A stretch of DNA of 64,000 bases, taken from DASUHT01 sp038230835 (lineage in GTDB: Bacteria > Actinomycetota > Thermoleophilia > Gaiellales > JAICJC01). Shown in pieces: positions 50,978 to 59,870 of the stretch. The position numbers and the translations under genes are program-made. Below the pieces are notes generated by a model. It worked only from the letters and a program-made list of their open reading frames with translations, had not been told where the DNA came from and searched no databases. The stretch covers positions 1-64,000 of the forward strand of contig JBBRMM010000008.1 of the NCBI GenBank assembly GCA_038230835.1. The letters run 5' to 3'. Each line of letters begins with the position of its first letter. Positions within the stretch are counted from its first letter, which is position 1.

Positions 50978-52464
50978 GCGAGCCGCTAGTTGCGCTGGTG
51001 ATCCTGGACGGCTGGGGACTGGCGCCGGCCGGGCCGGGGAACGCGGTCGAACTGGCCGCCACTCCGGTGTTCGACGACCTCTGGAGGCGCTTCCCGCACA
51101 GCACGCTGGCGGCGTCCGGCCGGGCGGTCGGCTTGCCCGAGGGCCAGCAGGGCAATTCCGAGGTGGGGCACACCAACCTGGGCGCGGGTCGGGTCGTTCG
51201 CCAGGATCTGGTGCGCATCGACGACGACGTGGAGTCCGGCGCGCTGGCCCAAAATCCGGTGCTCGCGGATGCCTGCCGACGTGCGCGCGGCTCGGCGCTG
51301 CACCTGCTGGGCCTGGTGTCCGACGGCGGGGTGCACAGTCATATCCGCCACCTGCAGGCGCTGATTGCGATGGCCCGGAACGCCGGCGTGGACCACGTGC
51401 ACGTGCACGCGTTCACCGACGGCCGCGACGTCTCGCCGACCAGCGGCGCCGGTTTCGTCGCCCAGGTGCCGGAGGTGGCGACGGTCTGCGGGCGCTACTA
51501 CGCGATGGATCGCGACAACCGGTGGGATCGCACCCGGCGTGCCTACGACGCGATCGTGCACGGTGTCGGCGAGTATGCGCAGGACGCTGCCGCGGCGGTT
51601 CGCAGCAGCTACGAGCGGGGGGTCACCGACGAGTTCGTGGAGCCGGTCGTGATCGGCGACCCCGCGTCCGGTCGGATCCGCTCCGCCGATGTGGCGGTGT
51701 TCTTCAACTTCCGGCCCGACCGGGCTCGGCAGCTGACCCGGGCGCTGATCGAGCCGGGCTTCGCGGAGTTCGGTCGCGGCCCGGACCCGCCGCTGCCGTT
51801 CTTCGTCCAGATGACCCAGTACTCGGACACCTTCGATGCGCCGGTGGCCTATCCGCCGGAACGCATCGAGCATCCGCTGGCCCAGGTGCTGGCCGCGGCC
51901 GGTGCGGAGCAGCTGCACGTGGCCGAGACCGAGAAGTACCCGCACGTGACCTACTTCTTCGACGGCGGCAACGAGCACCGCCAGCCCGGCGAGGAGTGGC
52001 GGCTGGTCGATTCGCCGCGCGACGTGCCCACCTACGACCATGCTCCGGGGATGATCGCCGAGGGCATCACCGACGTCTTCTGCGAGCGGCTGGAGGGCGG
52101 TGAGCAGCGGTTCGCGCTGATCAACTTCGCCAACCCCGACATGGTCGGGCACACGGGGGTGATCCCGGCGGCGGTGGTGGCCGTCGAGACCGTCGACCGC
52201 TGCCTGGCCCGCGTCGTGAGTGCCGTGGACGGGCGTCATGGGGTGTGCCTGATCACAGCCGACCACGGCAACGCAGAGTGGATGCTCAACGCCGATGGCA
52301 CCCCCAACACGGCCCACACCACCAACCCCGTGCCGCTGATCCTGACCCGCGGGGGCGCGGCGCTGCGTGACGGCGGCCGGCTGTCGGACGTCGCTCCGAC
52401 AGTGCTCGAGCTGCTGGGCCTCCCGGTGCCGGCGAACATGACCGGCAGCTCGCTCGTGGCCTGA
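50974..52464 (+). CDS. gpmI: 2,3-bisphosphoglycerate-independent phosphoglycerate mutase
   Basis: A 496-residue alkaline-phosphatase-fold enzyme: LVILDGWGLAPAGPGNA (metal Asp), QGNSEVGHTNLGAG with the catalytic Ser, VHVHAFTDGRDVSP, NFRPDRARQLTRA, TYFFDGGNE, FANPDMVGHTG and ITADHGNAEWM (metal ligands). It interconverts 3- and 2-phosphoglycerate with two divalent metals. GTG 50974 overlaps the tpiA stop (GTGA). Confidence 0.95.
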   Translation: MSEPLVALVILDGWGLAPAGPGNAVELAATPVFDDLWRRFPHSTLAASGRAVGLPEGQQGNSEVGHTNLGAGRVVRQDLVRIDDDVESGALAQNPVLADACRRARGSALHLLGLVSDGGVHSHIRHLQALIAMARNAGVDHVHVHAFTDGRDVSPTSGAGFVAQVPEVATVCGRYYAMDRDNRWDRTRRAYDAIVHGVGEYAQDAAAAVRSSYERGVTDEFVEPVVIGDPASGRIRSADVAVFFNFRPDRARQLTRALIEPGFAEFGRGPDPPLPFFVQMTQYSDTFDAPVAYPPERIEHPLAQVLAAAGAEQLHVAETEKYPHVTYFFDGGNEHRQPGEEWRLVDSPRDVPTYDHAPGMIAEGITDVFCERLEGGEQRFALINFANPDMVGHTGVIPAAVVAVETVDRCLARVVSAVDGRHGVCLITADHGNAEWMLNADGTPNTAHTTNPVPLILTRGGAALRDGGRLSDVAPTVLELLGLPVPANMTGSSLVA

Positions 52465-52537
52465 GCTGCAAACACCTCGAGAGGCTGGCCATTTCGTCCA
52501 AGGCATCCCTCACCACATGGACATCCGGGAAGGTGGG

Positions 52538-52563
52538 TATACTGGCGCCGACGGTTCGCCGTC
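52538..52563 (+). promoter_or_regulatory. Sigma-factor gene promoter and UUCG hairpin
   Basis: TATACT at 52538-52543 is a clear -10 box. The hairpin GACGG-TTCG-CCGTC follows at 52550-52563, at the expected transcript start. A cUUCGg-type tetraloop at the very 5' end would be stable and may protect the message or fold over the start region. No good -35 box is seen, which may mean control by another sigma factor. Confidence 0.5.
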
Positions 52564-52578
52564 ACCACACCGACACAA

Positions 52579-53178
52579 TTGACGCTTCAGCAACCCGATC
52601 CCGGAGTGCTCTCCAGAGCACGGCGGGGCGATCACCGCGCTTTCACGGTGATCGTCCGCCAGTATCAGACCCCGCTGTACAACTACATCCTGCGGGTCCT
52701 GTGCGGCGACCGCGCACTTGCTGAGGACATGTGCCAGGAGGTGTTCCTGCGTGTGTACCAGTCGCTTCCGGGCTTCGATCAGCGCTGCCAGTTCACGACA
52801 TGGCTGTTCCAGGTGGCCAAGCACCGGGTGGTGGACGAGTTGCGGGCGCGCGAGCGGCGAGGCAAGACCCCGGTCGAGCTCGACTCGGTGCCGCAGATCC
52901 ACCTGGCGGTGTCGCCGACCGAGTCGGTCGAGGAGATGGACTCCGTGTGGCGGGCGATCGGCGGGCTCAGCCTCGATCTCAAGATGGCACTGGTGCTGCG
53001 CGACGTCGTCGGCCTGTCCTACGCCGAGATCGCCGACGCGCTCGAGACCACCCTGGCCACCGTCAAGTGGCGCATCTACAAGGCCCGCGAGACGGTGGTG
53101 GCCGAGCTCGAGGCGGGCGGGTTCGAGTTGAACACGATGCGTGCCGTGCACAAGCTCGTGCGCTCGGACGCGGTCTGA
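52579..53178 (+). CDS. ECF-like sigma-70 family factor
   Basis: A 199-residue sigma factor: region 2 (FTVIVRQYQTPLYNYILRVL, AEDMCQEVFLRVYQSL, FTTWLFQVAKHRVVDELR) and region 4 (LSLDLKMALVLRDVVGLSYA, EIADALETTLATVKWRIYKA). No anti-sigma gene follows. The start is TTG 52579 with no ribosome site; GTG 52603 is an alternative but would trim the first helix. It probably directs a stress or envelope regulon. Confidence 0.85.
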   Translation: MTLQQPDPGVLSRARRGDHRAFTVIVRQYQTPLYNYILRVLCGDRALAEDMCQEVFLRVYQSLPGFDQRCQFTTWLFQVAKHRVVDELRARERRGKTPVELDSVPQIHLAVSPTESVEEMDSVWRAIGGLSLDLKMALVLRDVVGLSYAEIADALETTLATVKWRIYKARETVVAELEAGGFELNTMRAVHKLVRSDAV

Positions 53179-53226
53179 GCGCATCGCCCGCGGCCAGCCG
53201 CGGTCGCGCACTGCTCGATGATTGAG

Positions 53227-53955
53227 TCAGCGGCCCTCGGCCAGCCGGGACGCCAGACGCCGGGGCAGCCCGGCGTCATGGATCGTCTGCTGGGTACGGG
53301 CGATGTCGTACTCGACCCGCCTCCAGGTCGCCCGCTGCTGATCGAGGTCGAGCACGAGAAACGCGGCCCGCGGGTCGCCGTCGCGCGGTTGACCGACCGA
53401 GCCGGGGTTGAGCAGAAACGGTCCTTCCCCGAGCGGGAGGCTGGAGTCGGCCGCCGCCGTGCCGGCCACGAACGTGCCCTCGACGTAGCCGTACATGAGC
53501 GCCACGTGGCTGTGGCCGATCAGCGCGATGGACGAGCGCTGTGCGGCCATGCAGACCGCGGCTGTGCGGTCGTCGATCACGTACTCCCACACCGGGTCGC
53601 GGATGCTGGCGTGGTACATCTCCACGCCGTGCCGCTCGCCCTCCGGGATCAGCTTCTGCAGATACTCCAGCGTCTCGGGCGTGATCACAGACTGCGTCCA
53701 GCGGGCGGCCGCTCCGGCGTCGCTGGCGAACACGTTCATGCCGATCGCTCCCGACACGACCAGGTCGTGGTTGCCGCACAGGGTGGTCGTGACGCGCTCG
53801 GCGATCAGGCTGACACACGCGTCCGGCTCCGCGTTGTAGCCGACCAGATCGCCGAGGCACCACAGCTCGTCCACGCCCTCGGCGTCGATGGCAGCCAGCA
53901 CCGCCTCGAGCGCGGCGAGGTTCGAGTGCACGTCGGAGACAACCGCGATCTTCAC
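53227..53955 (-). CDS. Calcineurin-like metallophosphoesterase
   Basis: A 242-residue protein of the YfcE/MJ0936-type: IAVVSDVHSNLAALEAVL, WCLGDLVGYNAEP, LCGNHDLVV, LIGHSHVALMYGYV and LLNPGSVGQPRDGDPRAAFL. The DxH, GDxxG, GNHD and GHSH metal motifs are complete. It should hydrolyse a phosphodiester or phosphomonoester with a two-metal centre. It converges with the sigma gene and diverges from the M48 protease gene. Confidence 0.88.
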   Translation of the reverse strand: MKIAVVSDVHSNLAALEAVLAAIDAEGVDELWCLGDLVGYNAEPDACVSLIAERVTTTLCGNHDLVVSGAIGMNVFASDAGAAARWTQSVITPETLEYLQKLIPEGERHGVEMYHASIRDPVWEYVIDDRTAAVCMAAQRSSIALIGHSHVALMYGYVEGTFVAGTAAADSSLPLGEGPFLLNPGSVGQPRDGDPRAAFLVLDLDQQRATWRRVEYDIARTQQTIHDAGLPRRLASRLAEGR

Positions 53956-53977
53956 TGTCCAAGGCTATAACCTGGGC

Positions 53978-55282
53978 GTGATTCGGGCCTCCGCAACCGC
54001 ATTGGCGCTAGCCGCTCTGGCGGTCTGGTTGTGGCAGGCGGAGCTGCCGGCCGGGGTGCCGCCCGTGCCGGCGTCCGCAGTCTTCAGCCACGCCCAGATC
54101 AGCAGTGCGCACACCTACCGCGATCCCGCCTACGTGATCGGGCTGGGCGCACTCGCGGCGCCGGCTCTGACCGCGGTGCTCGTGGCATGGCGGTTCGGCG
54201 CGCGGCTTGCCCGCGGTCGAGGTGCGTTCGTGCCAGCGGCGGTGGCCGTCTTCACCACGGCGGGCTTGGCCTTCGCCTCGGCGCTGCCGTTCGACTACGT
54301 GCTGCACCTGCGGGCTGTCGACCGTGGTATCGATCTGCGCTCGACGGCGGGATGGGCAGGTGATGTGGCGTTGGGCACACTGGCATCGTGTGTGGCGGTG
54401 GCGGTGGTCGCGGTGGTGGCCTGGGCGGCGGCCCGGCGGTTGCCGGGGCGACCGTGGCTGGTCGCCGGACTGACGGTCTGGGCGTTGGTGGCGGGCGTGT
54501 CGGTGGCGCAGCCGCTGGTCTGGGATCCGCTGTTCGCCTCGACCCACCAGATCGTCCAGCCCGGCGTGCGAGCGACGGTGGCGCAGCTGGAGGCACGCAT
54601 GGGCGTGCACCCGGCGTCGGTCAGCGTCGACAACGCCGCCGCGACCACCACCGCCGAGAACGCCTACGTCGACGGGGTGGGGCCGACCGAGCGAGTGGTG
54701 ATCGACGACACCGCGCTGCGGCGGCTCGGGCCAGGTGCGCTGCGGGCACTGATCGCCCACGAGCTCGCCCACGTCAAACAGCAGCACACGCTGAAGGGGG
54801 TGCTCTGGTTCGGTGTGTTCGCCCTGCCGGTGCTGTGGCTGGTGTGGCGGGTATTCGAGCGTCCGGCGCGGCGGCGGCATCGCGACGGGCTGCTCGATCC
54901 CCGCATGCTTCCGCTGATCGTGGCCTGCGCGATCGCGGCGTCGGTGGTGCTGACGCCGGTCACCAACCTGCTCTCGCGGCGCTACGAGGCCGAGGCGGAC
55001 TGGGTGGCCGTGCGTGCCACGCACGACGGTGCCGGCATGGAGCGCCTGCAACGCCAGCTCGCGCTGGCCGACCTGGCCAACCCGACGCCGCCCGCATGGG
55101 CTGTGTGGGTCGAGTTTGACCACCCGCCCGTGATGAGCCGGATCGCGGTGGCGCGCTACGCCCTGGCGCTGGCGCGCTACTCGTCGTCGTCCGCGTCGTC
55201 GTCCGCAAGATCGTCGTCCCCCGACGCCTCCCCGAACTCGGGCAGGTTCTTGATCCCCTCACGGGTGCGCCACTTGGAGTAG
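53978..55282 (+). CDS. M48-family membrane metalloprotease
   Basis: A 434-residue protein of the STE24/HtpX class with about seven helices. The zinc motif is IAHELAHVKQQH, followed by EAEADWVAVRAT, which gives the third ligand Glu. The helix-rich N-terminal half and the long loop before HELAH match CAAX-protease-like M48 enzymes. GTG 53978 is preferred. The last 35 or so residues (Ser-rich, SSSSASSSARSSSPD) are encoded antisense to the acidic tail of the DUF3467 gene, so the true C-terminus may have evolved by read-through. Confidence 0.85.
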   Translation: MIRASATALALAALAVWLWQAELPAGVPPVPASAVFSHAQISSAHTYRDPAYVIGLGALAAPALTAVLVAWRFGARLARGRGAFVPAAVAVFTTAGLAFASALPFDYVLHLRAVDRGIDLRSTAGWAGDVALGTLASCVAVAVVAVVAWAAARRLPGRPWLVAGLTVWALVAGVSVAQPLVWDPLFASTHQIVQPGVRATVAQLEARMGVHPASVSVDNAAATTTAENAYVDGVGPTERVVIDDTALRRLGPGALRALIAHELAHVKQQHTLKGVLWFGVFALPVLWLVWRVFERPARRRHRDGLLDPRMLPLIVACAIAASVVLTPVTNLLSRRYEAEADWVAVRATHDGAGMERLQRQLALADLANPTPPAWAVWVEFDHPPVMSRIAVARYALALARYSSSSASSSARSSSPDASPNSGRFLIPSRVRHLE

Positions 55283-55512
55283 TTGTCGGTCATCGCCTCG
55301 ATCAGCTCCGCCATGAAGCGAGGCGACAGGTTGACGCGGGCAACCACGACTCCGGGCACCTCGTCCTCCTCCACCTCGTGGTCGACGCGGGCGAAGGTCA
55401 GCGTGAACTCGTAGTCGGAGTGGCTGACGTTGGCGAAGTTCGAGTACACGCCGGCCATGATCTCGGGTGAGAAGTGAATGTTCAGGTGGCGTTCGTGCGG
55501 GTCGTCGTCCAC
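55177..55512 (-). CDS. DUF3467 protein
   Basis: A 111-residue protein: ERHLNIHFSPEIMAGVYSNF, SHSDYEFTLTFARVDHE, RVNLSPRFMAELIEAMTDNY, then an acidic Asp-rich tail. This is the conserved DUF3467 pattern of actinobacteria, of unknown function. It overlaps the convergent M48 gene by 106 bases. GTG 55512 is the start. Confidence 0.82.
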   Translation of the reverse strand: MDDDPHERHLNIHFSPEIMAGVYSNFANVSHSDYEFTLTFARVDHEVEEDEVPGVVVARVNLSPRFMAELIEAMTDNYSKWRTREGIKNLPEFGEASGDDDLADDDADDDE

Positions 55513-55559
55513 GCCCGCACCCTACCAAGCTCGAGCGGGGGACCATCTAGGATTGGCGC

Positions 55560-57152
55560 GTGATCCCAAGCCCCCTCGCCGAACTCGCCGCGCCGCTCGC
55601 GGAGGCCGTCTCGGCGATCGGGGGTGACGGCGTCGCGGTGCGCCTCGAGCGACCCGCCGACGCGACTCACGGTGATTATGCCAGCGCCGTCGCCCTCGGC
55701 CTGGCCAAGCCCTTGCGCTCCGCGCCGCGCGAGATCGCGGGGCGGCTCCGAGAGCGGATCACGTCTCCGTGGATAGATCGGGTCGAAGTCGCCGGCCCCG
55801 GGTTCATCAATCTGCGGCTGACTGACGGCTGGTACCGGCACGTGGTCGACCGGATCCTGGCCGACGGGGCGCACTACGGCGCCGGCGCCGTAGCTGCCCC
55901 GCTGAAGATCCAGGTCGAGTACGTGAGCGGCAACCCGACCGGCCCGGTGACCGCCTCCACGGCCCGTAACGCCGCCTACGGCGACTCGCTCGCGCGGCTG
56001 TTCGCGTTCTCTGGCCACACCGTGCATCGCGAGTACTACTTCAACGACGCCGGTCGCCAGATGGATCTGTTCGGCGCGTCGCTGCGGGCGCGCGCTCGGG
56101 GCGAGGAGATCCCCGAGGAGGGCTACCAGGGTGCGTACCTTGAGGAGATCGCCGCCGACCTCGGCCTGGCCCCGGAGGCGACCGTCGAGGACTGGCGGGT
56201 GGCCGGGGCGGCGGCGATGGTCGAGGACATCAAGCGCACCCTGGGCCGCTTCCGAGCGCAGTTCGACAGCTGGTTCCTGGAGCGCTCGCTGTACGAGGAC
56301 GGCTCCGTCGGACGGGCCATCGAGCGGGTCAGAGCGGCCGGGCACACGTACACCCAGGACGGCGCGCTGTGGCTTCGGTCGACCGACTTCGGCGACGACA
56401 AGGACCGGGTGCTCGTTCGCTCCGAGGGGGCACCGACCTACATCGCGGGCGACCTGGCGTACATGGTGTCCAAGCTCGAGCGCGGATTCGATGTGGCCGT
56501 GTACGTGCTCGGTGCCGACCACCATGGCTACATCGGCCGGTTGAAGGCGGCCGCAGCCGCGCTCGGCTACGACCCCGCGCGGATCGACATCCAAATCTAC
56601 CAGTTCGTGAAGATCCTCGAGGACGGCCGGCTGGTCAAGGTGTCCAAGCGGCGCGGCGCCGTACTCATGCTCGACGAGCTGCTGGATGCGATCGGGGTCG
56701 ACGCAACCCGGTACGCCCTCGTCCAGCGCTCGCACGACCAGGTGATCGAGCTCGATCTCGACCTGTGGGCGGCCCAGAACTCCGAGAACCCGGTCTACTA
56801 CTGCCAGTACGCCCACGCACGGATCTCGGCCATCCTGCGCGCCGCCGACCGCTCGGTGCCGGCGGGCGTCGACCCGCGCTGGGCGCCGCAGCCGGCCGAG
56901 ACCGAGCTGGTCAAGGCGCTGGCGGAGTTCCCCGAGCTGGTGGCGGAGGCCGCCGAGCGGCGCGGTCCGCACCGGATCGCCGGCTACGCCCAGGACGCGG
57001 CCAAGGCGTTTCACCAGTTCTACAAGCAGTGCCGGGTGCTGGGCGAGGAGCCCGCGGTCGAGCGCTCGCGGCTTGCGCTCTGCCGGGCGACCATGCGCGT
57101 GATTGCCACCACGCTCGACCTGATCGGCGTCGAGGCACCGGACGCGATGTGA
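55560..57152 (+). CDS. argS: Arginyl-tRNA synthetase
   Basis: A 530-residue class I synthetase with an N-terminal Add1 domain, VEYVSGNPTGPVTASTARNA, YYFNDAGRQMDLFG, GAPTYIAGDLAYMVSK, YVLGADHHGYIGRLKAAA and VSKRRGAVLMLDELLD (KMSKS region), then a DALR anticodon domain. The HIGH signature, normally HxGH after NPTGP, reads TAST (residues 131-134), lacking both His. The rest of the enzyme is conserved and full-length. GTG 55560 is the start. The stop overlaps the EamA gene (GTGA). Confidence 0.9.
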   Translation: MIPSPLAELAAPLAEAVSAIGGDGVAVRLERPADATHGDYASAVALGLAKPLRSAPREIAGRLRERITSPWIDRVEVAGPGFINLRLTDGWYRHVVDRILADGAHYGAGAVAAPLKIQVEYVSGNPTGPVTASTARNAAYGDSLARLFAFSGHTVHREYYFNDAGRQMDLFGASLRARARGEEIPEEGYQGAYLEEIAADLGLAPEATVEDWRVAGAAAMVEDIKRTLGRFRAQFDSWFLERSLYEDGSVGRAIERVRAAGHTYTQDGALWLRSTDFGDDKDRVLVRSEGAPTYIAGDLAYMVSKLERGFDVAVYVLGADHHGYIGRLKAAAAALGYDPARIDIQIYQFVKILEDGRLVKVSKRRGAVLMLDELLDAIGVDATRYALVQRSHDQVIELDLDLWAAQNSENPVYYCQYAHARISAILRAADRSVPAGVDPRWAPQPAETELVKALAEFPELVAEAAERRGPHRIAGYAQDAAKAFHQFYKQCRVLGEEPAVERSRLALCRATMRVIATTLDLIGVEAPDAM

Positions 57153-58054
57153 CGGAGCGCGGCCGCGCCCGCGTCGAGCTGGCCCTGATCGCGGCGGCGT
57201 GGGGGTCGGTTGCGGTGATCGTGCGGGCGGTGTCGCTGCCGGCGGCGGCGATCACGTTCTACCGGGTGTCGATCGCCGCCGCGGCGATCGCGTTCGGCGT
57301 GCTTGCGACCGGCGGCGTTCGCAGCCTGATCCCGCGCGCCGGCCGGCGCTGGCTCGTGCTGCTGGGGTCTGTCCTGGCCGTGCACTGGCTGCTCTATTTC
57401 GAGGCGATCAAGCTCTCGTCGGTGCCGCTGGCGGTGCTGCTGGTGTACACCGGGCCGATGTTCATCGCCCTGCTGGCGCCGGTGCTGACGGGGGAGCGCC
57501 CCAGCCGTGTGACGTGGCCGGCACTGGCGGCCGGATCCGTCGGAGTGGCCGTCGTGGCCACCGACCACAGCCATGCGCTGCACGCCAGTGGGCAGGCGCT
57601 TGCGGCCGGGCTGGGGGCGGGCTTCTCGTTCGCGCTGCTGATGATCACCGCCCGCAGGGTCGCGCGGGACGTCGGCCCACCGGTGTTCGTGTTCTGGGAG
57701 ACGGCGGTTGCCTCGCTGCTTCTGGCACCCCTGGCGTTCGCGGGCCGCGTGCTTCCGCCCAACGCGTCGTGCGTGGTCGGGGTGCTCGCGCTCGGCGTCG
57801 GCGCCACGGCCGTTCTGGGCCTCCTGTTCGCGCGCGTGATGCGCCACGTCGACGCACCCAGCGCGGGTGTGCTGATGTTCGTCGAGCCGGTGTCTAGCGT
57901 GCTGTTGGCGTGGCTGTTCCTGTCCGAGCGGCCCAGCGCGCGCACCATCGTGGGTGGTCTGATGGTGCTCTCGGCCGGGCTTGCGGTGGTACGCGACGAC
58001 GTGGTGGCGGTCACCGCAGGCGGAGTGGAATCGGTTAGGCTGGGGGGTCAGTGA
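57149..58054 (+). CDS. EamA-family (DMT) transporter
   Basis: A 301-residue protein with ten helices in two EamA repeats: LALIAAAWGSVAVIVRAVSL and ITFYRVSIAAAAIAFGV in the first, GAGFSFALLMITARRV and VEPVSSVLLAWLFLSERPSA in the second. DMT transporters export metabolites such as amino acids or precursors. GTG 57149 overlaps the argS stop; its own stop overlaps the next GTG. Confidence 0.87.
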   Translation: MTERGRARVELALIAAAWGSVAVIVRAVSLPAAAITFYRVSIAAAAIAFGVLATGGVRSLIPRAGRRWLVLLGSVLAVHWLLYFEAIKLSSVPLAVLLVYTGPMFIALLAPVLTGERPSRVTWPALAAGSVGVAVVATDHSHALHASGQALAAGLGAGFSFALLMITARRVARDVGPPVFVFWETAVASLLLAPLAFAGRVLPPNASCVVGVLALGVGATAVLGLLFARVMRHVDAPSAGVLMFVEPVSSVLLAWLFLSERPSARTIVGGLMVLSAGLAVVRDDVVAVTAGGVESVRLGGQ

Positions 58055-58389
58055 GCACTCCCGCTGCCCCGACCGTGTTCGAGATCGAGGAGCTCGAGAA
58101 CGAACTCGCTGGCCGAGACGACGGCGACACCGGTGACGGCGACTGGTACGCGGTGCGCACCGACCCCTGGCCGTGTCCCACCTGTGGAGTCGCCGAGGAC
58201 TACATCACCGCCTGCCATCACGTGGTGGTCGCACCCTCGCGGGACGATCTGATCGACCACGCCGCGCGAGCCTCGCAGGTCGGTCGCAATCCGAAGATCG
58301 TTCGCTACGACGACTCCAAGCCGACGATCACGCTGTTCCAGTGGCGGGCCCTGGGCCGGCCCGTGCACGGCGTCAAGAAACTCGGATAG
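58051..58389 (+). CDS. Small protein with zinc-ribbon-like motif
   Basis: A 112-residue protein: an acidic start (FEIEELENELAGRDDGDTGD), PWPCPTCGVAEDYITACHHVVV with CxxC and CHH, and a helical/strand C-terminal part (FQWRALGRPVHGVKKLG). The Cys/His residues may bind zinc. No family recognised. It is coupled to the EamA gene by GTGA and followed 28 bases later by mscL. Confidence 0.7.
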   Translation: MSTPAAPTVFEIEELENELAGRDDGDTGDGDWYAVRTDPWPCPTCGVAEDYITACHHVVVAPSRDDLIDHAARASQVGRNPKIVRYDDSKPTITLFQWRALGRPVHGVKKLG

Positions 58390-58417
58390 GGTCACGCTTC
58401 ACCATCAGGAGGACGTG

Positions 58418-58828
58418 ATGTTGAGCGAATTCCGGGCGTTCCTGTTGCGCGGGAACCTGGTCGAACTGGCGGTCGCCGTCGTGATCGGGGTGGCATTCAA
58501 CGCGGTGGTGACCGCGCTCGTGGCCGACATCGTGACGCCGATCATCGGGGCGATCGGCGGCAAGCACGATTTCTCGTCGCTGCGGTTCACCGTCAACGGT
58601 TCCGCGTTCCTGTACGGCGACTTCCTGAACCGGCTGATCTCGTTTGTGACGATCGCGGCCGCCGTGTTCTTCGTGGTCGTCAAGCCGATGAATGCCCTCA
58701 ACGCGCGGCGCCAGCCCGCCGCCGACGCGGGCACGCCGATGCGGGACTGCCCGGAGTGCCTGTCCTCGATACCGGCCGCCGCCCGCCGCTGTGCTCAGTG
58801 CACCGCGGAAGTCTCACCCGCCGTCTGA
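58418..58828 (+). CDS. mscL: Large-conductance mechanosensitive channel with C-terminal zinc-ribbon
   Basis: A 136-residue MscL: FRAFLLRGNLVELAVAVVIG, AFNAVVTALVADIVTPIIGA (first helix), periplasmic loop, LNRLISFVTIAAAVFFVVV (second helix), then a cytosolic tail with CPECLSSIPAAARRCAQC, a zinc ribbon seen in some actinobacterial MscL. ATG 58418 follows AGGAGG by five bases; an adjacent GTG 58415 is too close to the ribosome site. The pentamer relieves osmotic down-shock. Confidence 0.94.
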   Translation: MLSEFRAFLLRGNLVELAVAVVIGVAFNAVVTALVADIVTPIIGAIGGKHDFSSLRFTVNGSAFLYGDFLNRLISFVTIAAAVFFVVVKPMNALNARRQPAADAGTPMRDCPECLSSIPAAARRCAQCTAEVSPAV

Positions 58829-58852
58829 CCCGTCGACAGCGCTGGTGGCGGC

Positions 58853-59599
58853 TCAGGTGACACGGCGGATCATCGTGATCGACCACCACGCGAGCGGCGA
58901 GCGGCTGACGACCGCGCCGGTGTGCGGCGCGTGGAGGACCAGACCATGCCCGAGGTAGATACCGACGTGACCGCCGCCGTTCGAGATCACGAGGTCGCCG
59001 CGGCGCAGGGCGTGCCGGGAAACCCGCTGGCCGAGATGCATCATCGCCTGCGAGGAGTGGGGGAGTCGAACGCCGACGCGACCGTACGCCCACATCACGA
59101 GGCCCGAGCAGTCGAACCCGACCCGTGGAGAGGAGGCGCCGTACACGTACGGCTTACCCAGCTGGGAGAGCGCGATCAACGTCGCCTCGGCGTTACGGGC
59201 CGCGATCCGCGCAAGTCGCCCGTACCGCACTCCGCGCCTGACCCAGACCTGGCGCAGGTAGCCGAGGTAGGCGATGCTTCGGGTGCGCAGAATCTCGCGC
59301 GGCGAGCGCACAGGAATGCCGGCGAGGCGTGCCTCGTGGCGTGCGTGGCCGTACGCTCCGAACGCTCCGGCGCGAGCGTGCTGCAGGAGCAGCGTCGGTA
59401 GCGCGACCGGAGTGGCGATGACGCCGACAGACGGCGACGGTGTCGGGGACGATTCGGGGCCGGCGGCGAACGCCGCGGGCACGCCCATACAGAGCATGAG
59501 CACAGCGAGTATGGCAACGATGCGAGGCAGGATGAGCCCTTCGTTAGCTGACGTGAGCGGCCGCTGACATGACCCGGTTGCCGGCGGTACAGCGAGCAT
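58853..59599 (-). CDS. Secreted NlpC/P60 peptidoglycan hydrolase
   Basis: A protein of up to 248 residues. A signal sequence (RIVAILAVLMLCMGVPAAFA) precedes a linker and an NlpC/P60 domain: LGKPYVYGASSPRVGFDCSG (catalytic Cys), LRRGDLVISNGGGHVGIYLG (His) and LHAPHTGAVV. It cleaves bonds in the wall peptide stem. The start is unsure: ATG 59599 adds 24 residues ahead of the signal sequence, and no alternative ATG/GTG gives a full signal. The upstream region resembles a c-di-AMP riboswitch. Confidence 0.8.
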   Translation of the reverse strand: MLAVPPATGSCQRPLTSANEGLILPRIVAILAVLMLCMGVPAAFAAGPESSPTPSPSVGVIATPVALPTLLLQHARAGAFGAYGHARHEARLAGIPVRSPREILRTRSIAYLGYLRQVWVRRGVRYGRLARIAARNAEATLIALSQLGKPYVYGASSPRVGFDCSGLVMWAYGRVGVRLPHSSQAMMHLGQRVSRHALRRGDLVISNGGGHVGIYLGHGLVLHAPHTGAVVSRSPLAWWSITMIRRVT

Positions 59600-59770
59600 G
59601 TCCGCGGAGAGGAGACCTGACGCCGAAGTGAGATCGACGGCGATAACGGACTGACGCCTGTGATGTGGTCATGACCAGCCTCGGCGGGTAGGTTCGCGCC
59701 CTCAACCCCTGTTACCGCAAAGTGGGGAGTCAGATCACCGCTGCGGCCAGCCTCGGACACCCCAAAACCC
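59545..59770 (-). ncRNA. Possible c-di-AMP (ydaO-type) riboswitch
   Basis: Upstream of an NlpC/P60 gene, on the minus strand, GTCAGCTAAC at about 59545-59555 matches the 3' end of ydaO riboswitches, preceded by a GC-rich structured stretch with CGCGAACC and repeated GTCAGC. Such riboswitches commonly precede wall hydrolase genes in actinobacteria. The consensus is incomplete, so the call is tentative. Confidence 0.25.
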
Positions 59771-59870
59771 CGCCAGATGGGGTAGTGGTCCTCGCTGGCG
59801 AACACGCGATCCCGGCCTGGGTGCCCGACGGCGACACGCTGCGCCTTCGCACCGTAAACTGCGTGGTGCG

